NCBI GenBank assembly: GCA_026706985.1
Contig: JAPOXR010000003.1
Coordinates: 62,001 to 126,000, forward strand
DNA length: 64,000 nucleotides
From: Paracoccaceae bacterium
Lineage (GTDB): Bacteria > Pseudomonadota > Alphaproteobacteria > Rhodobacterales > Rhodobacteraceae
Reading direction: 5' to 3'
Shown: piece after piece, positions 34,630 through 44,247 of the stretch
Layout: each line of letters begins with the position of its first letter
Position numbering within the stretch: position 1 is the stretch's first letter
Translations under genes and position numbers: made by a program
Notes under the pieces: model-generated
The model's input: only the letters and a program-made list of their open reading frames with translations
Databases searched by the model: none
Told to the model about the DNA's origin: nothing

Positions 34630-35235
34630 TCAGCTCTTCAGTCGGCTCGCGACATTTTCCCAATTCACCAGCTGATCAAGAAAATTCTCCAGGTAAGCTG
34701 GGCGCTTGTTTCTGAAATCAATGTAATATGAGTGCTCCCAGACATCGCAGCCAAGCAGTGCATTCTGCCCGAAACAAAGGGGATTCACTCCATTTTCGGT
34801 TTTCGTGACCTTCAATGTCCCGTCGGCCTCTTCAACCAGCCAACACCATCCGGCACCGAATTGACCCACGCCGGCGGCAATGAATTGCGATTTAAACTCG
34901 TTACAGTTGCCAAATGAGTCATTGATACGACTTTGCAACTCCGGCGGTACAGCGGATTGACCGGGTCCCATCATGTTCCAAAACTGGCAATGATTCCAAT
35001 GTTGGGACGCGTTGTTGAAAATACCGTTCTGCGCCACGGCGCCGGGTTGGTAGGTCCCGGTCACGATATCCTCAACTGCCCTGCCCTCCCATTCAGTACC
35101 AGCGATCAATTTATTGCCGTTATCGACATATGCTTTGTGGTGAAGGCAGTGGTGAAACTCCATGGTTTCTTTCGACATGCCCGCGCCGGCAAGAGCATCG
35201 TGGGCATAAGGCAAATCCGGAAGGCTAAACGACAT
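34630..35235 (-). CDS. sodB: Superoxide dismutase, iron type
   Basis: Metal ligands are His28, His82, Asp164 and His168. Gln78 in NNASQHWNH occupies the second-sphere position used by iron SODs. The C-terminal CDVWEHSYYIDFRN block is standard. AAGGAGC precedes the ATG. The protein has six cysteines (30, 83, 111, 131, 154, 163), unusually many for the family; several sit beside metal ligands. There is no signal peptide, so it should be cytoplasmic. Metal use (Fe or cambialistic) is inferred from Gln78. Confidence 0.94.
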   Translation of the reverse strand: MSFSLPDLPYAHDALAGAGMSKETMEFHHCLHHKAYVDNGNKLIAGTEWEGRAVEDIVTGTYQPGAVAQNGIFNNASQHWNHCQFWNMMGPGQSAVPPELQSRINDSFGNCNEFKSQFIAAGVGQFGAGWCWLVEEADGTLKVTKTENGVNPLCFGQNALLGCDVWEHSYYIDFRNKRPAYLENFLDQLVNWENVASRLKS

Positions 35236-35286
35236 GTGTTGCTCCTTTTCTATACCGAACTCGGATCGATTTCGGCCGTGGCCTGT

Positions 35287-35640
35287 TTACATAGGAATCA
35301 GCAACGCTGCAACGCGGCGCTTTTCCGCCAACAATATGTTGAAGACCCGGCAGGCTGCAGGTGTGGACATCGCTTCAAACCCGATTTCGATCTGCCGCAC
35401 GGCCTCATTAAATTCATCGGAAAGTGGAACTAAGCGAGTGCCGGTGCCTACAAGGAGCAGATCAGAAGAGCTGAGATCGCTGTTCAACGGCGATAAGTCC
35501 GAAAAACCCGCCCATCCGGCGGGGCCGGAAGGCAGTAAAGCCAGACCGCCCCGAGTGACTGTGCCACCGACACGGAAAAAGCCTGGCCCGTAACCGGAAA
35601 CCGGGGCTTGGTCTGAAAAATTGACCTCGCTAACCCGCAA
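35287..35640 (-). CDS. Mth938-like domain (DUF498) protein
   Basis: A 117-residue single-domain protein of the Mth938/NDUFAF3-like group. The recognisable parts are the VSGYGPGFFRVGG segment, the DLLLVGTGTR strand and the ACRVFNILLAEKRRVAALLIP end. Mitochondrial relatives (NDUFAF3) assist complex I assembly. In alphaproteobacteria it commonly sits downstream of secF, as it does here with one gene between. A role in complex I assembly is possible, since nuo genes are in the window, but this is inference. The start overlaps the TSUP stop. Confidence 0.85.
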   Translation of the reverse strand: MRVSEVNFSDQAPVSGYGPGFFRVGGTVTRGGLALLPSGPAGWAGFSDLSPLNSDLSSSDLLLVGTGTRLVPLSDEFNEAVRQIEIGFEAMSTPAACRVFNILLAEKRRVAALLIPM

Positions 35641-36427
35641 AACCTGTCCACTCCAGCTTCCCGAAGAGAGGCAATCCGCCGACCGCCGTCGCGGTAATGA
35701 TCAAATAAGCCACAATCCGATACCGGCGTTCCCGTTCCGCATCAAATAGCGCGGCGCCGATCATCACGCCGAACAGGCAACTTGATGCCGCCACCATTCC
35801 GATCAGAACCGGCTTGAGAAAAAGTATATTCTGCAGGGCGAATGCAGCCAGGATCATGAAATCCGCAAGAATGAGATACAGGAACAGATTTGCGCGGATG
35901 GCCTTCGCAGGAAGTTGGCTCGCCAAATACAGCAACATCACCGGCGGGCCCGGCAACCCGACTGAGCCGGCCAGGAATCCGCCAAGCCCGCCAGTTCCGA
36001 ATATCATTGACCGGTTCATCACGCCTTTGAAACGGATACCGGCTGCAAGAAAAATCACCAGCACGATAGAAAGCACGGATACCGAATATCGAAATAAATC
36101 CGGCGGCAGCATCCGCAAAACCATTATTCCCAAGGGAAGCCCCACAACCGCGCCGGCTGCCAGCCGAACCAAATCCCTCCAGTCGCAGTCCCTGGCTGTC
36201 CTGGGTGCCAGCAACACGGGACCGGCGATATCCAATACCGCGAGAACCGTGATCGCCCAGATCGGCGGCATGACCGCACCGGCGAACGGAAGGAATACCA
36301 TCGCAGAGCCAAAACCCGTGAATCCGCGCACAATTCCCGCCAGCAGCGAACCCGCCATCAGCAGGATCAGATCTTCAATCCCCGCGAGGCCAAGCAGTTC
36401 CGAACCGGCCGCGGCGGCGTTGAGCAT
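35630..36427 (-). CDS. TSUP-family permease (TauE/SafE, DUF81)
   Basis: This is an inner-membrane protein of about eight helices. The paired TSUP motifs are visible as GIVRGFTGFGSAMVFLP near the N terminus and GGFLAGSVGLPGPPVMLLYLASQ in the middle. Members export sulfite, sulfoacetate or related anions; the substrate is not predictable here. The start overlaps the secF stop base, so it is likely co-translated with secDF. It is an insertion between secF and the Mth938 gene compared with the common order. Confidence 0.88.
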   Translation of the reverse strand: MLNAAAAGSELLGLAGIEDLILLMAGSLLAGIVRGFTGFGSAMVFLPFAGAVMPPIWAITVLAVLDIAGPVLLAPRTARDCDWRDLVRLAAGAVVGLPLGIMVLRMLPPDLFRYSVSVLSIVLVIFLAAGIRFKGVMNRSMIFGTGGLGGFLAGSVGLPGPPVMLLYLASQLPAKAIRANLFLYLILADFMILAAFALQNILFLKPVLIGMVAASSCLFGVMIGAALFDAERERRYRIVAYLIITATAVGGLPLFGKLEWTGFAG

Positions 36428-37404
36428 CAGGAACCGTCAGAGGTGAATTTGGTTCCGGCGTCTTTCTGTGGCTTTGACCAATCGCGTTTCACGCCAAGGC
36501 GATTGAGAATGTTAGTGGCGACGAACACCGATGAATAAGTCCCCACAATCACACCCCAAATCATTGCGAATACAAATGAACGGATGACATCTCCGCCGAA
36601 GACAAACAACGCGAGAAGCGCCAGTAATGTTGTCGCCGAGGTCATAACTGTCCGTGACAGAGTTTCATTGATGGAAAGATTTAAGACCTTCATAAGTTCG
36701 GGCTTTTTGTGCCGCCTTAGATTCTCCCGCACCCGGTCAAACAGAACAACCGTGTCATTCAGCGAGTAACCGACGATTGTCAGCAATGCGGCGATGATCG
36801 CCAAATCAAATTTGATCTGCAGCAGCGCGAATATACCGAGAGTCAGCACCACATCATGGATAAGGGCAGCCACGGCTCCAACTGAAAACTGCCATTCAAA
36901 TCGAACCCAGATATAAAACAATACCGCGGCGATCGCTGCCAGCACCGCTATCACCGCCTTCTGAATGAGTTCGCCGGAAACTTTCGGCCCGACACTTTCA
37001 ACGAGCGGGAACTCCATTTCCGGGTCAAGCACGCGCAAAGCCTGCTGCAGTCGGATCACTGTTTCGGCTGCGACCGACTCATCGCCTTCCTGTGCCTCAA
37101 AGCGGATTGAGGCGACATGTTCGTCCGGTCCGAAGGAAATGTCGAAGACTTCGGAAATAACAACATCTCCGAGTCCCAAGGGCGAAATCCGCTCCCGGTA
37201 TGCACCGACATCGACGGCCTGGCTGCTCAATGTGCGGACAGTCGTGCCGCCACGGAAATCGATACCGAAATTCAACCCGATGAGAAACACAAGGAGCACC
37301 GACAGCAAAGTCAATGCAGTCGAAACCAGCATTGCCAACCGTGCGAAGCGGAAAAAATCCCAATCTGTCCTTTCCGGAACAAGCTTTAGCCGCATCTGTC
37401 GCAC
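36427..37404 (-). CDS. secF: Protein translocase subunit SecF
   Basis: SecF partners with SecD to drive late steps of Sec export using the proton gradient. The GIDFRGGTTVR motif follows TM1, the VGPKVSGEL segment precedes TM2, and GYSLNDTVVLFDRVREN is the conserved TM4-5 block. It has six membrane helices and 325 residues. It begins at the base immediately after the secD stop. Confidence 0.96.
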   Translation of the reverse strand: MRQMRLKLVPERTDWDFFRFARLAMLVSTALTLLSVLLVFLIGLNFGIDFRGGTTVRTLSSQAVDVGAYRERISPLGLGDVVISEVFDISFGPDEHVASIRFEAQEGDESVAAETVIRLQQALRVLDPEMEFPLVESVGPKVSGELIQKAVIAVLAAIAAVLFYIWVRFEWQFSVGAVAALIHDVVLTLGIFALLQIKFDLAIIAALLTIVGYSLNDTVVLFDRVRENLRRHKKPELMKVLNLSINETLSRTVMTSATTLLALLALFVFGGDVIRSFVFAMIWGVIVGTYSSVFVATNILNRLGVKRDWSKPQKDAGTKFTSDGS

Positions 37405-39069
37405 CTACAGGCTGATCTGCTTTGGTCGCTGCCAGGTGAACCAGATCACCACCAGCAACCGGGTCAGGAAAATCGCTGTGAACACCGATGTGATGATGCC
37501 GATCCCAAGAGTGACAGAGAATCCACGCACCGGCCCCGACCCCATTACGAACAGGATCACGGCGGCGATAAGGGTCGTTACATTCGCGTCCAGAATGGCA
37601 GTCAATGCGCGTTCATAACCCCGTTCAATGGCACGCGCAGGTCCTTTCGCTGTGTTGAGTTCTTCCCGGATACGTTCAAATACCAGGACATTCGCATCCA
37701 CGGCCATGCCGATCGTCAGCACTATTCCGGCTATCCCCGGCAGAGTGAGGGTTGCTCCGATCAGCGACAGCGCACCGAATATCAATACCAGATTGATCAG
37801 CAGCGCGGCATTGGCAAACAGACCAAACAAGCCATAACTTGCGAACATGAATATCAGCACCGCGGCAAATGCGATAACGCATGCGACTTTGCCAGCGTCA
37901 ATCGAGTCCTGTCCTAACTCCGGTCCCACGGTTCGTTCTTCCAGGAAATTCATCCCTGCCGGGAGGGCACCGGCGCGCAGCAGGACGGCAAGGCGATTGG
38001 ATTCCTCCACTGTGAACCTTCCAGTGATGATTCCGGAGCCCCCGGGAATATGGTCCTGGATGGTGGGAGCCGAAATAACTTCTCCGTCAAGGACAATGGC
38101 AAAAGGTGCGCCGATATTTTCCGCTGTGTAATCTCCGAATTTTCGTGCCCCGGCGGGATTGAACCGAAACGTGACTGCCGGCAGTCCATTCTGATCGAAA
38201 TCGGGCTGTGCATCGGTCAGTTGATCGCCGCTGACCACCGCAGTCCGTTCCAACACATAAAACTGGCCGGGCTCATCAAGTGACGGGTAAATCACGTTTC
38301 CGGCACCCGGGTTGTCGAGTCCGGACGAAGTCCGCCGCACGACCGGGTGAAATGTCAGCTTCGCCGTCTGGCCGATTAATTCCTTCAGTTCCTCGGCAGA
38401 GCCAATTCCCGGGACCTGGATAATGACGCGGTCCCTGCCCTGGCGCTGAATAGAGGGTTCACGGGTGCCGACTTCATCCACCCGCCTGCGCACGATTTCG
38501 AGCGACTGCTGCATGGTTCTTTCATCGGTGGCGGCCATTTCCTCTTCAGTGAGTCGAATAATGACCCTGTCACCTTCCGAGTCGACTTCTATGTCATTGG
38601 CGCCGACCGCGGTCAGGCTGACGAGGGGCCGTGCGAGTTCAGCGACTGATTCCACGGCTTGCGCGATATTTTCCGGTCTGGAAATCCGGACATGCAATTC
38701 GCCAACCGGAGAATCTGTTCGCCGAACCGTGCCGACTTCCGCGCGCACCTCCCTGAGCGCATCGCGCACATCCGGCCACATCGCGTCGATCCGGTCGGTA
38801 TAGACATCCGATAGGTGCACTTCCGCTAAGAGATGCGCACCACCTCTGAGATCCAGCCCGAGATTGACAAGATTTGACGGCATCCAGGCAATCCACCCGT
38901 CCAAGGCCTGCTTGATTTCAGTCGTCTCGAGCGCTCCGCCCTCGATGGCCTGGGCAGCGTCGTTATATTTTTCAACCTGTGTATAAAATGCGTTCGGCAA
39001 TGCCGCGATGATACCGAGCAGGCACAGCCCAAAGATGAGTATGCGTTTCCACAGCGAGATTTGCAGCAT
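37405..39069 (-). CDS. secD: Protein translocase subunit SecD
   Basis: SecD has TM1 followed by a large periplasmic region starting LGLDLRGGAHLL (about residue 72), with the P1 head segment (VDEVGTREPSIQRQGRDRVIIQVPG in parts). Five further helices include the conserved GMAVDANVLVFERIREEL block. The total of 554 residues is normal for alphaproteobacteria. yajC is 93 nt upstream on the same strand and secF is contiguous. Confidence 0.97.
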   Translation of the reverse strand: MLQISLWKRILIFGLCLLGIIAALPNAFYTQVEKYNDAAQAIEGGALETTEIKQALDGWIAWMPSNLVNLGLDLRGGAHLLAEVHLSDVYTDRIDAMWPDVRDALREVRAEVGTVRRTDSPVGELHVRISRPENIAQAVESVAELARPLVSLTAVGANDIEVDSEGDRVIIRLTEEEMAATDERTMQQSLEIVRRRVDEVGTREPSIQRQGRDRVIIQVPGIGSAEELKELIGQTAKLTFHPVVRRTSSGLDNPGAGNVIYPSLDEPGQFYVLERTAVVSGDQLTDAQPDFDQNGLPAVTFRFNPAGARKFGDYTAENIGAPFAIVLDGEVISAPTIQDHIPGGSGIITGRFTVEESNRLAVLLRAGALPAGMNFLEERTVGPELGQDSIDAGKVACVIAFAAVLIFMFASYGLFGLFANAALLINLVLIFGALSLIGATLTLPGIAGIVLTIGMAVDANVLVFERIREELNTAKGPARAIERGYERALTAILDANVTTLIAAVILFVMGSGPVRGFSVTLGIGIITSVFTAIFLTRLLVVIWFTWQRPKQISL

Positions 39070-39162
39070 GTCAGGAGTCCCTCTGCGTCAGTCGCTTAGG
39101 GCGCAGGCTTTCAAGAATGCAAACATCGATCCGGACCTGTCCACAAGTCCGACCCACTGCCG

Positions 39163-39480
39163 TCAATCGCCCGGCGATGGCTTGCTGATCACTTGGGAGA
39201 TTGTACTCCGGACAACCCTGACTTTAACACCGTCAGCGATTTCGACCTCAACTTCGCCATCGTCCTTGACCCGCGCTATCCTACCGATGATACCGCCCTG
39301 GGTCACAATGTTGTCACCGCGCTTCAGCGCTTCGACCATCGCCTTATGCTCTTTGACCTTTTTCTGCTGCGGACGGATCAGCAGGAAATACATGATCACG
39401 AAAATCAGGATGAGCGGAACCAGGCTGGTGAATCCTCCCAGCCCGCCGCCGGACTGCGCGAGTGCGGGGCCAACCAACAT
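39163..39480 (-). CDS. yajC: Preprotein translocase accessory subunit YajC
   Basis: YajC is a single-pass protein of the SecDF-YajC complex. One helix (about residues 19-37) precedes [25 protein letters not shown] (in parts), the family hallmark. The [15 protein letters not shown] strand region follows. The total of 105 residues is normal. A divergent promoter region of 177 bp separates it from serS. Confidence 0.95.
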   Translation of the reverse strand: MLVGPALAQSGGGLGGFTSLVPLILIFVIMYFLLIRPQQKKVKEHKAMVEALKRGDNIVTQGGIIGRIARVKDDGEVEVEIADGVKVRVVRSTISQVISKPSPGD

Positions 39481-39657
39481 CTGATACCTCGAATTCTGTG
39501 CCGGATTTCAATGCCGCCGAGTAACTACATATCAGCATTCCACAATGCAAGCTGTCACTGGACCGAAGGTTTCGCCGTCAAACAGCCGCTAAGCGGTTTG
39601 AATTCGCACCGCGATACCGCTAACTCACGCCACCATCTCAGCCAGAGGGCCGTGCCG

Positions 39658-40950
39658 GTGCATGATATTCGATTTATCCGCGACAATCCGAATGAATTTG
39701 ACGATGGGCTGAAGCGCCTCGGGATGCCACCTGCGGCAAGTGAATTGCTCGCGCTAGATATGGAACGCCGGCAGGCGATCGCTGATGCTGAAGCCGCGCA
39801 GGCACACAGAAAATCTCTTTCACGTGCGGCCGGCGCAGCCAAATCCTCGGGTGATGAGGATGAGTTTGATCGGCTGCGCGGACTTGTCGCGGAAAACCGG
39901 GATCAATTGGCAGCGCTGGAAAGCCAGTCTTCGGGTGCGTCTGAAGCCCTGGATGCGCAATTGCTGGCACTGCCCAACCTACCCTATCCGGATGTTCCGG
40001 CCGGCGTTGATGAAACCGACAATGTGGAATTGCGCCGGTGGGGTGAAGCCCGCGAATTTCCGTTCGCGCCACGTGAGCACTTCGAAATCACCGCGGTTCA
40101 AAGCGCAATGGATTTTGTGACCGCGTCCAAACTCTCAGGATCCCGGTTCGTGGTATTGTCGGGGAGTATTGCCAGGCTACACCGGGCGCTGGCACAATTC
40201 ATGCTTGAGACGCACATCGCCAAGCACGGGCTGACAGAGGTCTGGACACCGGTGATTGTCCGCGATGCGATGATGCTGGGCACCGGTCAGTTGCCGAAAT
40301 TCGGCGGTGATTCATATCGGCTCGAGAATGGAGACTGGCTGATCCCGACAGCCGAAGTCACGCTTACCAACATCGTGAACGGCTTGATTGTCGATGAGGA
40401 CTATCTCCCCCGCCGCTATTGCGCCTGGAGCCAATGTTTCCGTTCGGAAGCCGGTGCAGCGGGCAAGGATACGGCGGGAATGCTCCGGCAACACCAGTTT
40501 GAAAAGGTTGAGATGGTTTCCGTCACCAGGCCGGATGAAAGCGAAGATGAGCAGCAGCGCATGACCAAATGCGCGGAAGCCATCCTTGAGGCGCTTGAAC
40601 TACCCTATCGAACCGTCATGTTGTGCACCGGAGATATGGGATTCGGCGCCAAACGGACTTTTGATATCGAGGTCTGGCTGCCGGGGCAGAACAAATTCCG
40701 TGAAATCAGCTCGATTTCGACCTGCGGCGACTTCCAGGCCCGCCGGATGAATGCCCGATACCGCCCGTCGGCGGGAGGAACGCCGCGGTATGTGCATACA
40801 TTGAACGGATCCGGCCTGGCAGTCGGCAGGAGCTTGATCGCGGTTCTGGAAAACGGCCAGTGTGAAGACGGCGGTGTCCGGCTTCCGGAAGCGCTGGCAC
40901 CCTATCTCGGCGGTGCGTCACAGATCAATTCCGACGGCGCACTGGTTTAG
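39658..40950 (+). CDS. serS: Seryl-tRNA synthetase
   Basis: A class II synthetase charging tRNA-Ser and tRNA-Sec. The start is the GTG at 39658 ([14 protein letters not shown]), which gives 430 residues; the frame continues upstream but without similarity. The N-terminal coiled-coil arm (residues about 30-105) precedes the catalytic domain. That domain has motif 2 [26 protein letters not shown] and motif 3 [18 protein letters not shown]. surE follows after 87 nt. Confidence 0.96.
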   Translation: MHDIRFIRDNPNEFDDGLKRLGMPPAASELLALDMERRQAIADAEAAQAHRKSLSRAAGAAKSSGDEDEFDRLRGLVAENRDQLAALESQSSGASEALDAQLLALPNLPYPDVPAGVDETDNVELRRWGEAREFPFAPREHFEITAVQSAMDFVTASKLSGSRFVVLSGSIARLHRALAQFMLETHIAKHGLTEVWTPVIVRDAMMLGTGQLPKFGGDSYRLENGDWLIPTAEVTLTNIVNGLIVDEDYLPRRYCAWSQCFRSEAGAAGKDTAGMLRQHQFEKVEMVSVTRPDESEDEQQRMTKCAEAILEALELPYRTVMLCTGDMGFGAKRTFDIEVWLPGQNKFREISSISTCGDFQARRMNARYRPSAGGTPRYVHTLNGSGLAVGRSLIAVLENGQCEDGGVRLPEALAPYLGGASQINSDGALV

Positions 40951-41037
40951 CCCGGTTCACACCTGCGGGCGGGACTTTACCGAAAGCCGGCGCTCAAGTA
41001 TGGGTGGCGTTGGCAGGCACGCAGTCTTGGCAATTTC

Positions 41038-41823
41038 ATGCGGATACTCATTACCAACGATGATGGCATTGATGCGCCGGGTCTGGAGATTCTAAGCGCT
41101 ATTGGCGAGGCTCTGGCCGGTCAGGGCGGCGAGGTCTGGACTATTGCGCCGGCAACCGAACAATCCGGCGTCGGCCATAGTGTTTCCTTTGTGCGTCCTT
41201 TCCTGATCAACGAAATCAGCGCCCGGAGATTTTCTGTCGAGGGAACGCCGGCAGACTGTGTACTCGCCGGTATCCATGATGTGATGGCACCTTCCGCGCC
41301 CGATCTGGTGCTGTCGGGGATTAACAGGGGTAACAATGCAGGCGAGAACGCATTGTATTCCGGCACTGTCGGCGCGGCAATGGAGGCATCTCTGCACGGA
41401 ATTACCGGCATTGCACTTTCACAGTTCTATGGTCCCGGCAATCGAACGCTTGCGAACCCCTTTGAGGCCGCGGAACAATTCGCCGCCAAAACGATTTCCA
41501 CGATCATTGATCGATTTCCGGAGGCCGAAGGCGATTATCCCCCGTTTTTCAATGTGAATTTTCCACCGTGCGGTGCAGCGGATGTCGTCGGCACAAGGAT
41601 TGTCTCACAGGGATTTCGACATCAGGGCCGATTTCGGACCAGGAAAGTCGATTCCATCACGCATCGCAATTTCCTGTGGATTCAATCCGGAGACCAGAGC
41701 AGTTACGCATCGCCCGGCACCGATGTCGCTGCCAATTTAGACAGGTATATTTCCCTGACACCGATGCGGGCTGACCTGACTGCATATGACACAATGAAGA
41801 AATTGCAGGGGCAGGTCCCGTGA
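41038..41823 (+). CDS. surE: 5'/3'-nucleotidase SurE
   Basis: This survival-protein nucleotidase/exopolyphosphatase is metal dependent. The N-terminal MRILITNDDGIDAPG motif supplies the two Asp ligands (Asp8, Asp9). The LSGINRGNNAGENALYSGTVGAAMEA block contains the Asn metal ligand. At 261 residues it is normal. It overlaps pcm by 4 nt (GTGA). The serS-surE-pcm-nlpD order is conserved in alphaproteobacteria. Confidence 0.96.
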   Translation: MRILITNDDGIDAPGLEILSAIGEALAGQGGEVWTIAPATEQSGVGHSVSFVRPFLINEISARRFSVEGTPADCVLAGIHDVMAPSAPDLVLSGINRGNNAGENALYSGTVGAAMEASLHGITGIALSQFYGPGNRTLANPFEAAEQFAAKTISTIIDRFPEAEGDYPPFFNVNFPPCGAADVVGTRIVSQGFRHQGRFRTRKVDSITHRNFLWIQSGDQSSYASPGTDVAANLDRYISLTPMRADLTAYDTMKKLQGQVP

Positions 41824-42455
41824 GTGCAGGTAACGCAAGCCTGATCCGACAAGTCAGAAGCCGCGGTGTGAACTCGGAACAGGTCCTCAACGCAATGGCG
41901 GCGGTTGACCGCAAAACCTTCGTTCCGGCACCTTTCGCCTCCAGAGCCTATGAAGACATCGCCTTACCGACCTCGATGGGTCAGACAATCAGCCAGCCGA
42001 CCGTCGTCGGCTGGATGACACAGGAGTTGAGGCTGACAACCAGCCACAGGGTGTTGGAGATCGGTACCGGATCCGGCTACCAGACCTTGATTTTGTCGTA
42101 TCTCGCGAGATATGTTTACAGCTTGGAGAGATTCCGTTCGCTCGCCGACACGGCGCGGGAAACCGTTATTGAAAAGCATAAACGGAAGAATGTGAGTATT
42201 TTGCACATGGATGGCGGAATCGGCCTTCCCGACGCGGCGCCATTTGACCGGATTATTGTAACCGCCGCCGCCGAGGATGTTCCACCTAAGCTTCTCGACC
42301 AGCTGAAGGCCGGTGGAACCATGGTCCTGCCAATCAATTGTTCGGCGACTGAACAACGTCTGATGCGTGTGGACAAGCGACCTTCGGGTCCGGAATACAC
42401 TGAATTGTTCGGTGTCCGCTTTGTTCCGCTGCTAGAAGGAGTCAAGGATGAGTGA
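41820..42455 (+). CDS. pcm: Protein-L-isoaspartate O-methyltransferase
   Basis: Pcm repairs isoaspartyl residues using S-adenosylmethionine. The PTSMGQTISQPTVVGWMTQ active-site loop and the SAM motif VLEIGTGSGYQT are visible (about residues 45-88). The PFDRIIVTAAAEDVP and LKAGGTMVLPI segments complete the fold. GTG start inside the surE stop; the last 8 nt overlap the nlpD-like start. Confidence 0.95.
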   Translation: MSAGNASLIRQVRSRGVNSEQVLNAMAAVDRKTFVPAPFASRAYEDIALPTSMGQTISQPTVVGWMTQELRLTTSHRVLEIGTGSGYQTLILSYLARYVYSLERFRSLADTARETVIEKHKRKNVSILHMDGGIGLPDAAPFDRIIVTAAAEDVPPKLLDQLKAGGTMVLPINCSATEQRLMRVDKRPSGPEYTELFGVRFVPLLEGVKDE

Positions 42456-43455
42456 ATTGAAATCTGCGCACCTTGGGACAGTCGACCGGTTTGAACTGCC
42501 GTCTATGAATTCAGAATCAGCTTCTTCCGTGCCGGCGGGACGGTTGCTGGTAATAGTAGCCGCATTGGGCCTCGCCGCCTGTGTCCCGGATATGCGGGGA
42601 GAGATAACCACCCCACAATATCTTAATCCTTTGGAAGAAATCGAACAGGCGCCGGAGTCAAGTGGCGGCGAAGATGCAGACACGAATGTGGATGCCGTCG
42701 AAACCAACCCGGTCCATTACATCATTGCGCAAGCGGGTGATACAGCCAGAATTATCGCCGAGCGCATTGGCGCCGACTCGATACTTGTAGCTGAATTGAA
42801 CGGCGTTTTTCCTGATGCACCCCTTGCCGAAGGCCGGCTCGTACAGGTGCCGATTGATATCGAAGCGTCCAGCGCGCAGAAAATCACCGAGATCGCCTCC
42901 AGCGCATTGAAATCCGCTGAATCTGAAAATCTCCGTACCGATTCTGAAGCATCCCCGTTATCGACCCGCACAGCGGGTGCTGTCGAAACCGGGGAAGAAG
43001 TGCCGCCCCCGCCATCATCTGAAACAACCATAGTCAGCGTTTCAAGTGATATATCCCTTCCGGAATCTCCGGCTTTCGGCAACCTGCAGACGGATTCCAG
43101 CCCGCAGTTTCTATTTCCTGTCAGCGGTGAAATCATCCGGGATTATTCGAGTGGGCCGAATGGCAATGAAGGCATTGACATTGCGGCACGCGAAGGCACT
43201 CCGGTTGTTGCCGCCGGAGACGGGATGGTCATGTTAATTTCCAGATCCACTGACAAAACGGCGATTGTGCTACTCCGCCATGATGGTGAGATATTTACGG
43301 TCTACTCGTATCTGACGGATATCGAAGTCGAAAAGGGGCAACGGGTTTCCCGTGGTCAGCCACTCGGAAAAGTCGCCGGTGGGGAAAATGAATTTCTCCA
43401 TTTTGAAGTCAGGATCGGAACCGAAAGCACGGATCCAATTCCTTTCCTTTCGTAA
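42448..43455 (+). CDS. nlpD: NlpD-like LysM/degenerate LytM lipoprotein
   Basis: A lipobox LAAC places lipidation at Cys45. A LysM domain spans about residues 90-137, then a Ser/Glu/Pro-rich linker, then an M23 (LytM) domain (about 215-335). Zinc residues of active M23 peptidases are lost: the first His position is Asn in GNEGIDIAA, and HxH reads FLH in EFLHFEVR. E. coli NlpD is degenerate at the same places and activates an amidase instead of cutting. I therefore infer an amidase activator for septal peptidoglycan splitting. AAGGAG precedes the ATG at 42448; Met20 is an alternative start nearer the signal peptide core. Confidence 0.88.
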   Translation: MSELKSAHLGTVDRFELPSMNSESASSVPAGRLLVIVAALGLAACVPDMRGEITTPQYLNPLEEIEQAPESSGGEDADTNVDAVETNPVHYIIAQAGDTARIIAERIGADSILVAELNGVFPDAPLAEGRLVQVPIDIEASSAQKITEIASSALKSAESENLRTDSEASPLSTRTAGAVETGEEVPPPPSSETTIVSVSSDISLPESPAFGNLQTDSSPQFLFPVSGEIIRDYSSGPNGNEGIDIAAREGTPVVAAGDGMVMLISRSTDKTAIVLLRHDGEIFTVYSYLTDIEVEKGQRVSRGQPLGKVAGGENEFLHFEVRIGTESTDPIPFLS

Positions 43456-43470
43456 CTTATTCCGTGGAGT

Positions 43471-44229
43471 GTGAGCCTGGACGACATGCCCCTGAAAACC
43501 GCACTGATTACTGGCGGCGGCAGTGGAATCGGTCGCGCCGCGACCTTGGCATTGGCACGTGATGGTTATCTGGTCGCAATCGCCGGCCGCCATATTGAAT
43601 CGCTGCGGGAAACCGCTGCCGGTGCGGAGGACGTCATCAGACCGATCGCGGCGGACGTAACCGACGCGGGCTCAGTCGAATCACTATTTCAGACCGTTAT
43701 GCGGGATTTCGGACGCCTTGATTTACTGTTCAACAATGCGGGTGTCGGGGCACCGCCGGTTCCCCTGGAGGATCTCAGCGAGGCGGATTGGCGTCGATGC
43801 GTCGATACCAACCTGACGGGAACCTTTCTCTGTACGCAACAGGCGATCCGTATCATGAAAACGCAGACCCCGATGGGGGGCCGGATCATCAATAACGGAT
43901 CCGTTTCCGCCTATTCCCCCAGGCCGAACACAGCCGCATACACGGCCACCAAGCATGCGATTTCCGGGCTCACCAAATCCATTTCACTCGACGGTCGTGC
44001 CCATGATATCGCCTGTTCCCAACTGGATATCGGCAATGCCGACAGCGATATGGCGGCAAAGTTCAAAACCGGTGTTCCACAGGCTTCCGGTGACATCAGA
44101 CGCGAACCGGTATTTGATCTTGAGCATTGCGGCAATGCCGTTGCCTTCATGGCCGGGTTGCCGCTCGATACCAATATTCAGTTCATGACCATCATGGCAA
44201 CAAAGATGCCCTTTATCGGTCGCGGTTGA
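43471..44229 (+). CDS. Short-chain dehydrogenase/reductase
   Basis: A classical SDR of 252 residues. [11 protein letters not shown] binds the nucleotide, NNAGVGAPP is the structural motif, and Ser in NNGSVSA with Tyr-x3-Lys in YTATKHA forms the active site. The GTG start has GGAG eight bases upstream. It lies 15 nt after the nlpD-like gene and may be co-transcribed, although no functional link is evident. In many relatives this site is followed directly by the DUF815/yajC genes. Substrate unknown. Confidence 0.88.
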   Translation: MSLDDMPLKTALITGGGSGIGRAATLALARDGYLVAIAGRHIESLRETAAGAEDVIRPIAADVTDAGSVESLFQTVMRDFGRLDLLFNNAGVGAPPVPLEDLSEADWRRCVDTNLTGTFLCTQQAIRIMKTQTPMGGRIINNGSVSAYSPRPNTAAYTATKHAISGLTKSISLDGRAHDIACSQLDIGNADSDMAAKFKTGVPQASGDIRREPVFDLEHCGNAVAFMAGLPLDTNIQFMTIMATKMPFIGRG

Positions 44230-44247
44230 ATCTCTCGGGTTCCGCCT

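Noticed and set aside
39193-39657. A 155-residue N-terminal extension of serS
   Set aside because: It runs antisense through yajC and the divergent promoter, while SerS similarity starts at the GTG at 39658.
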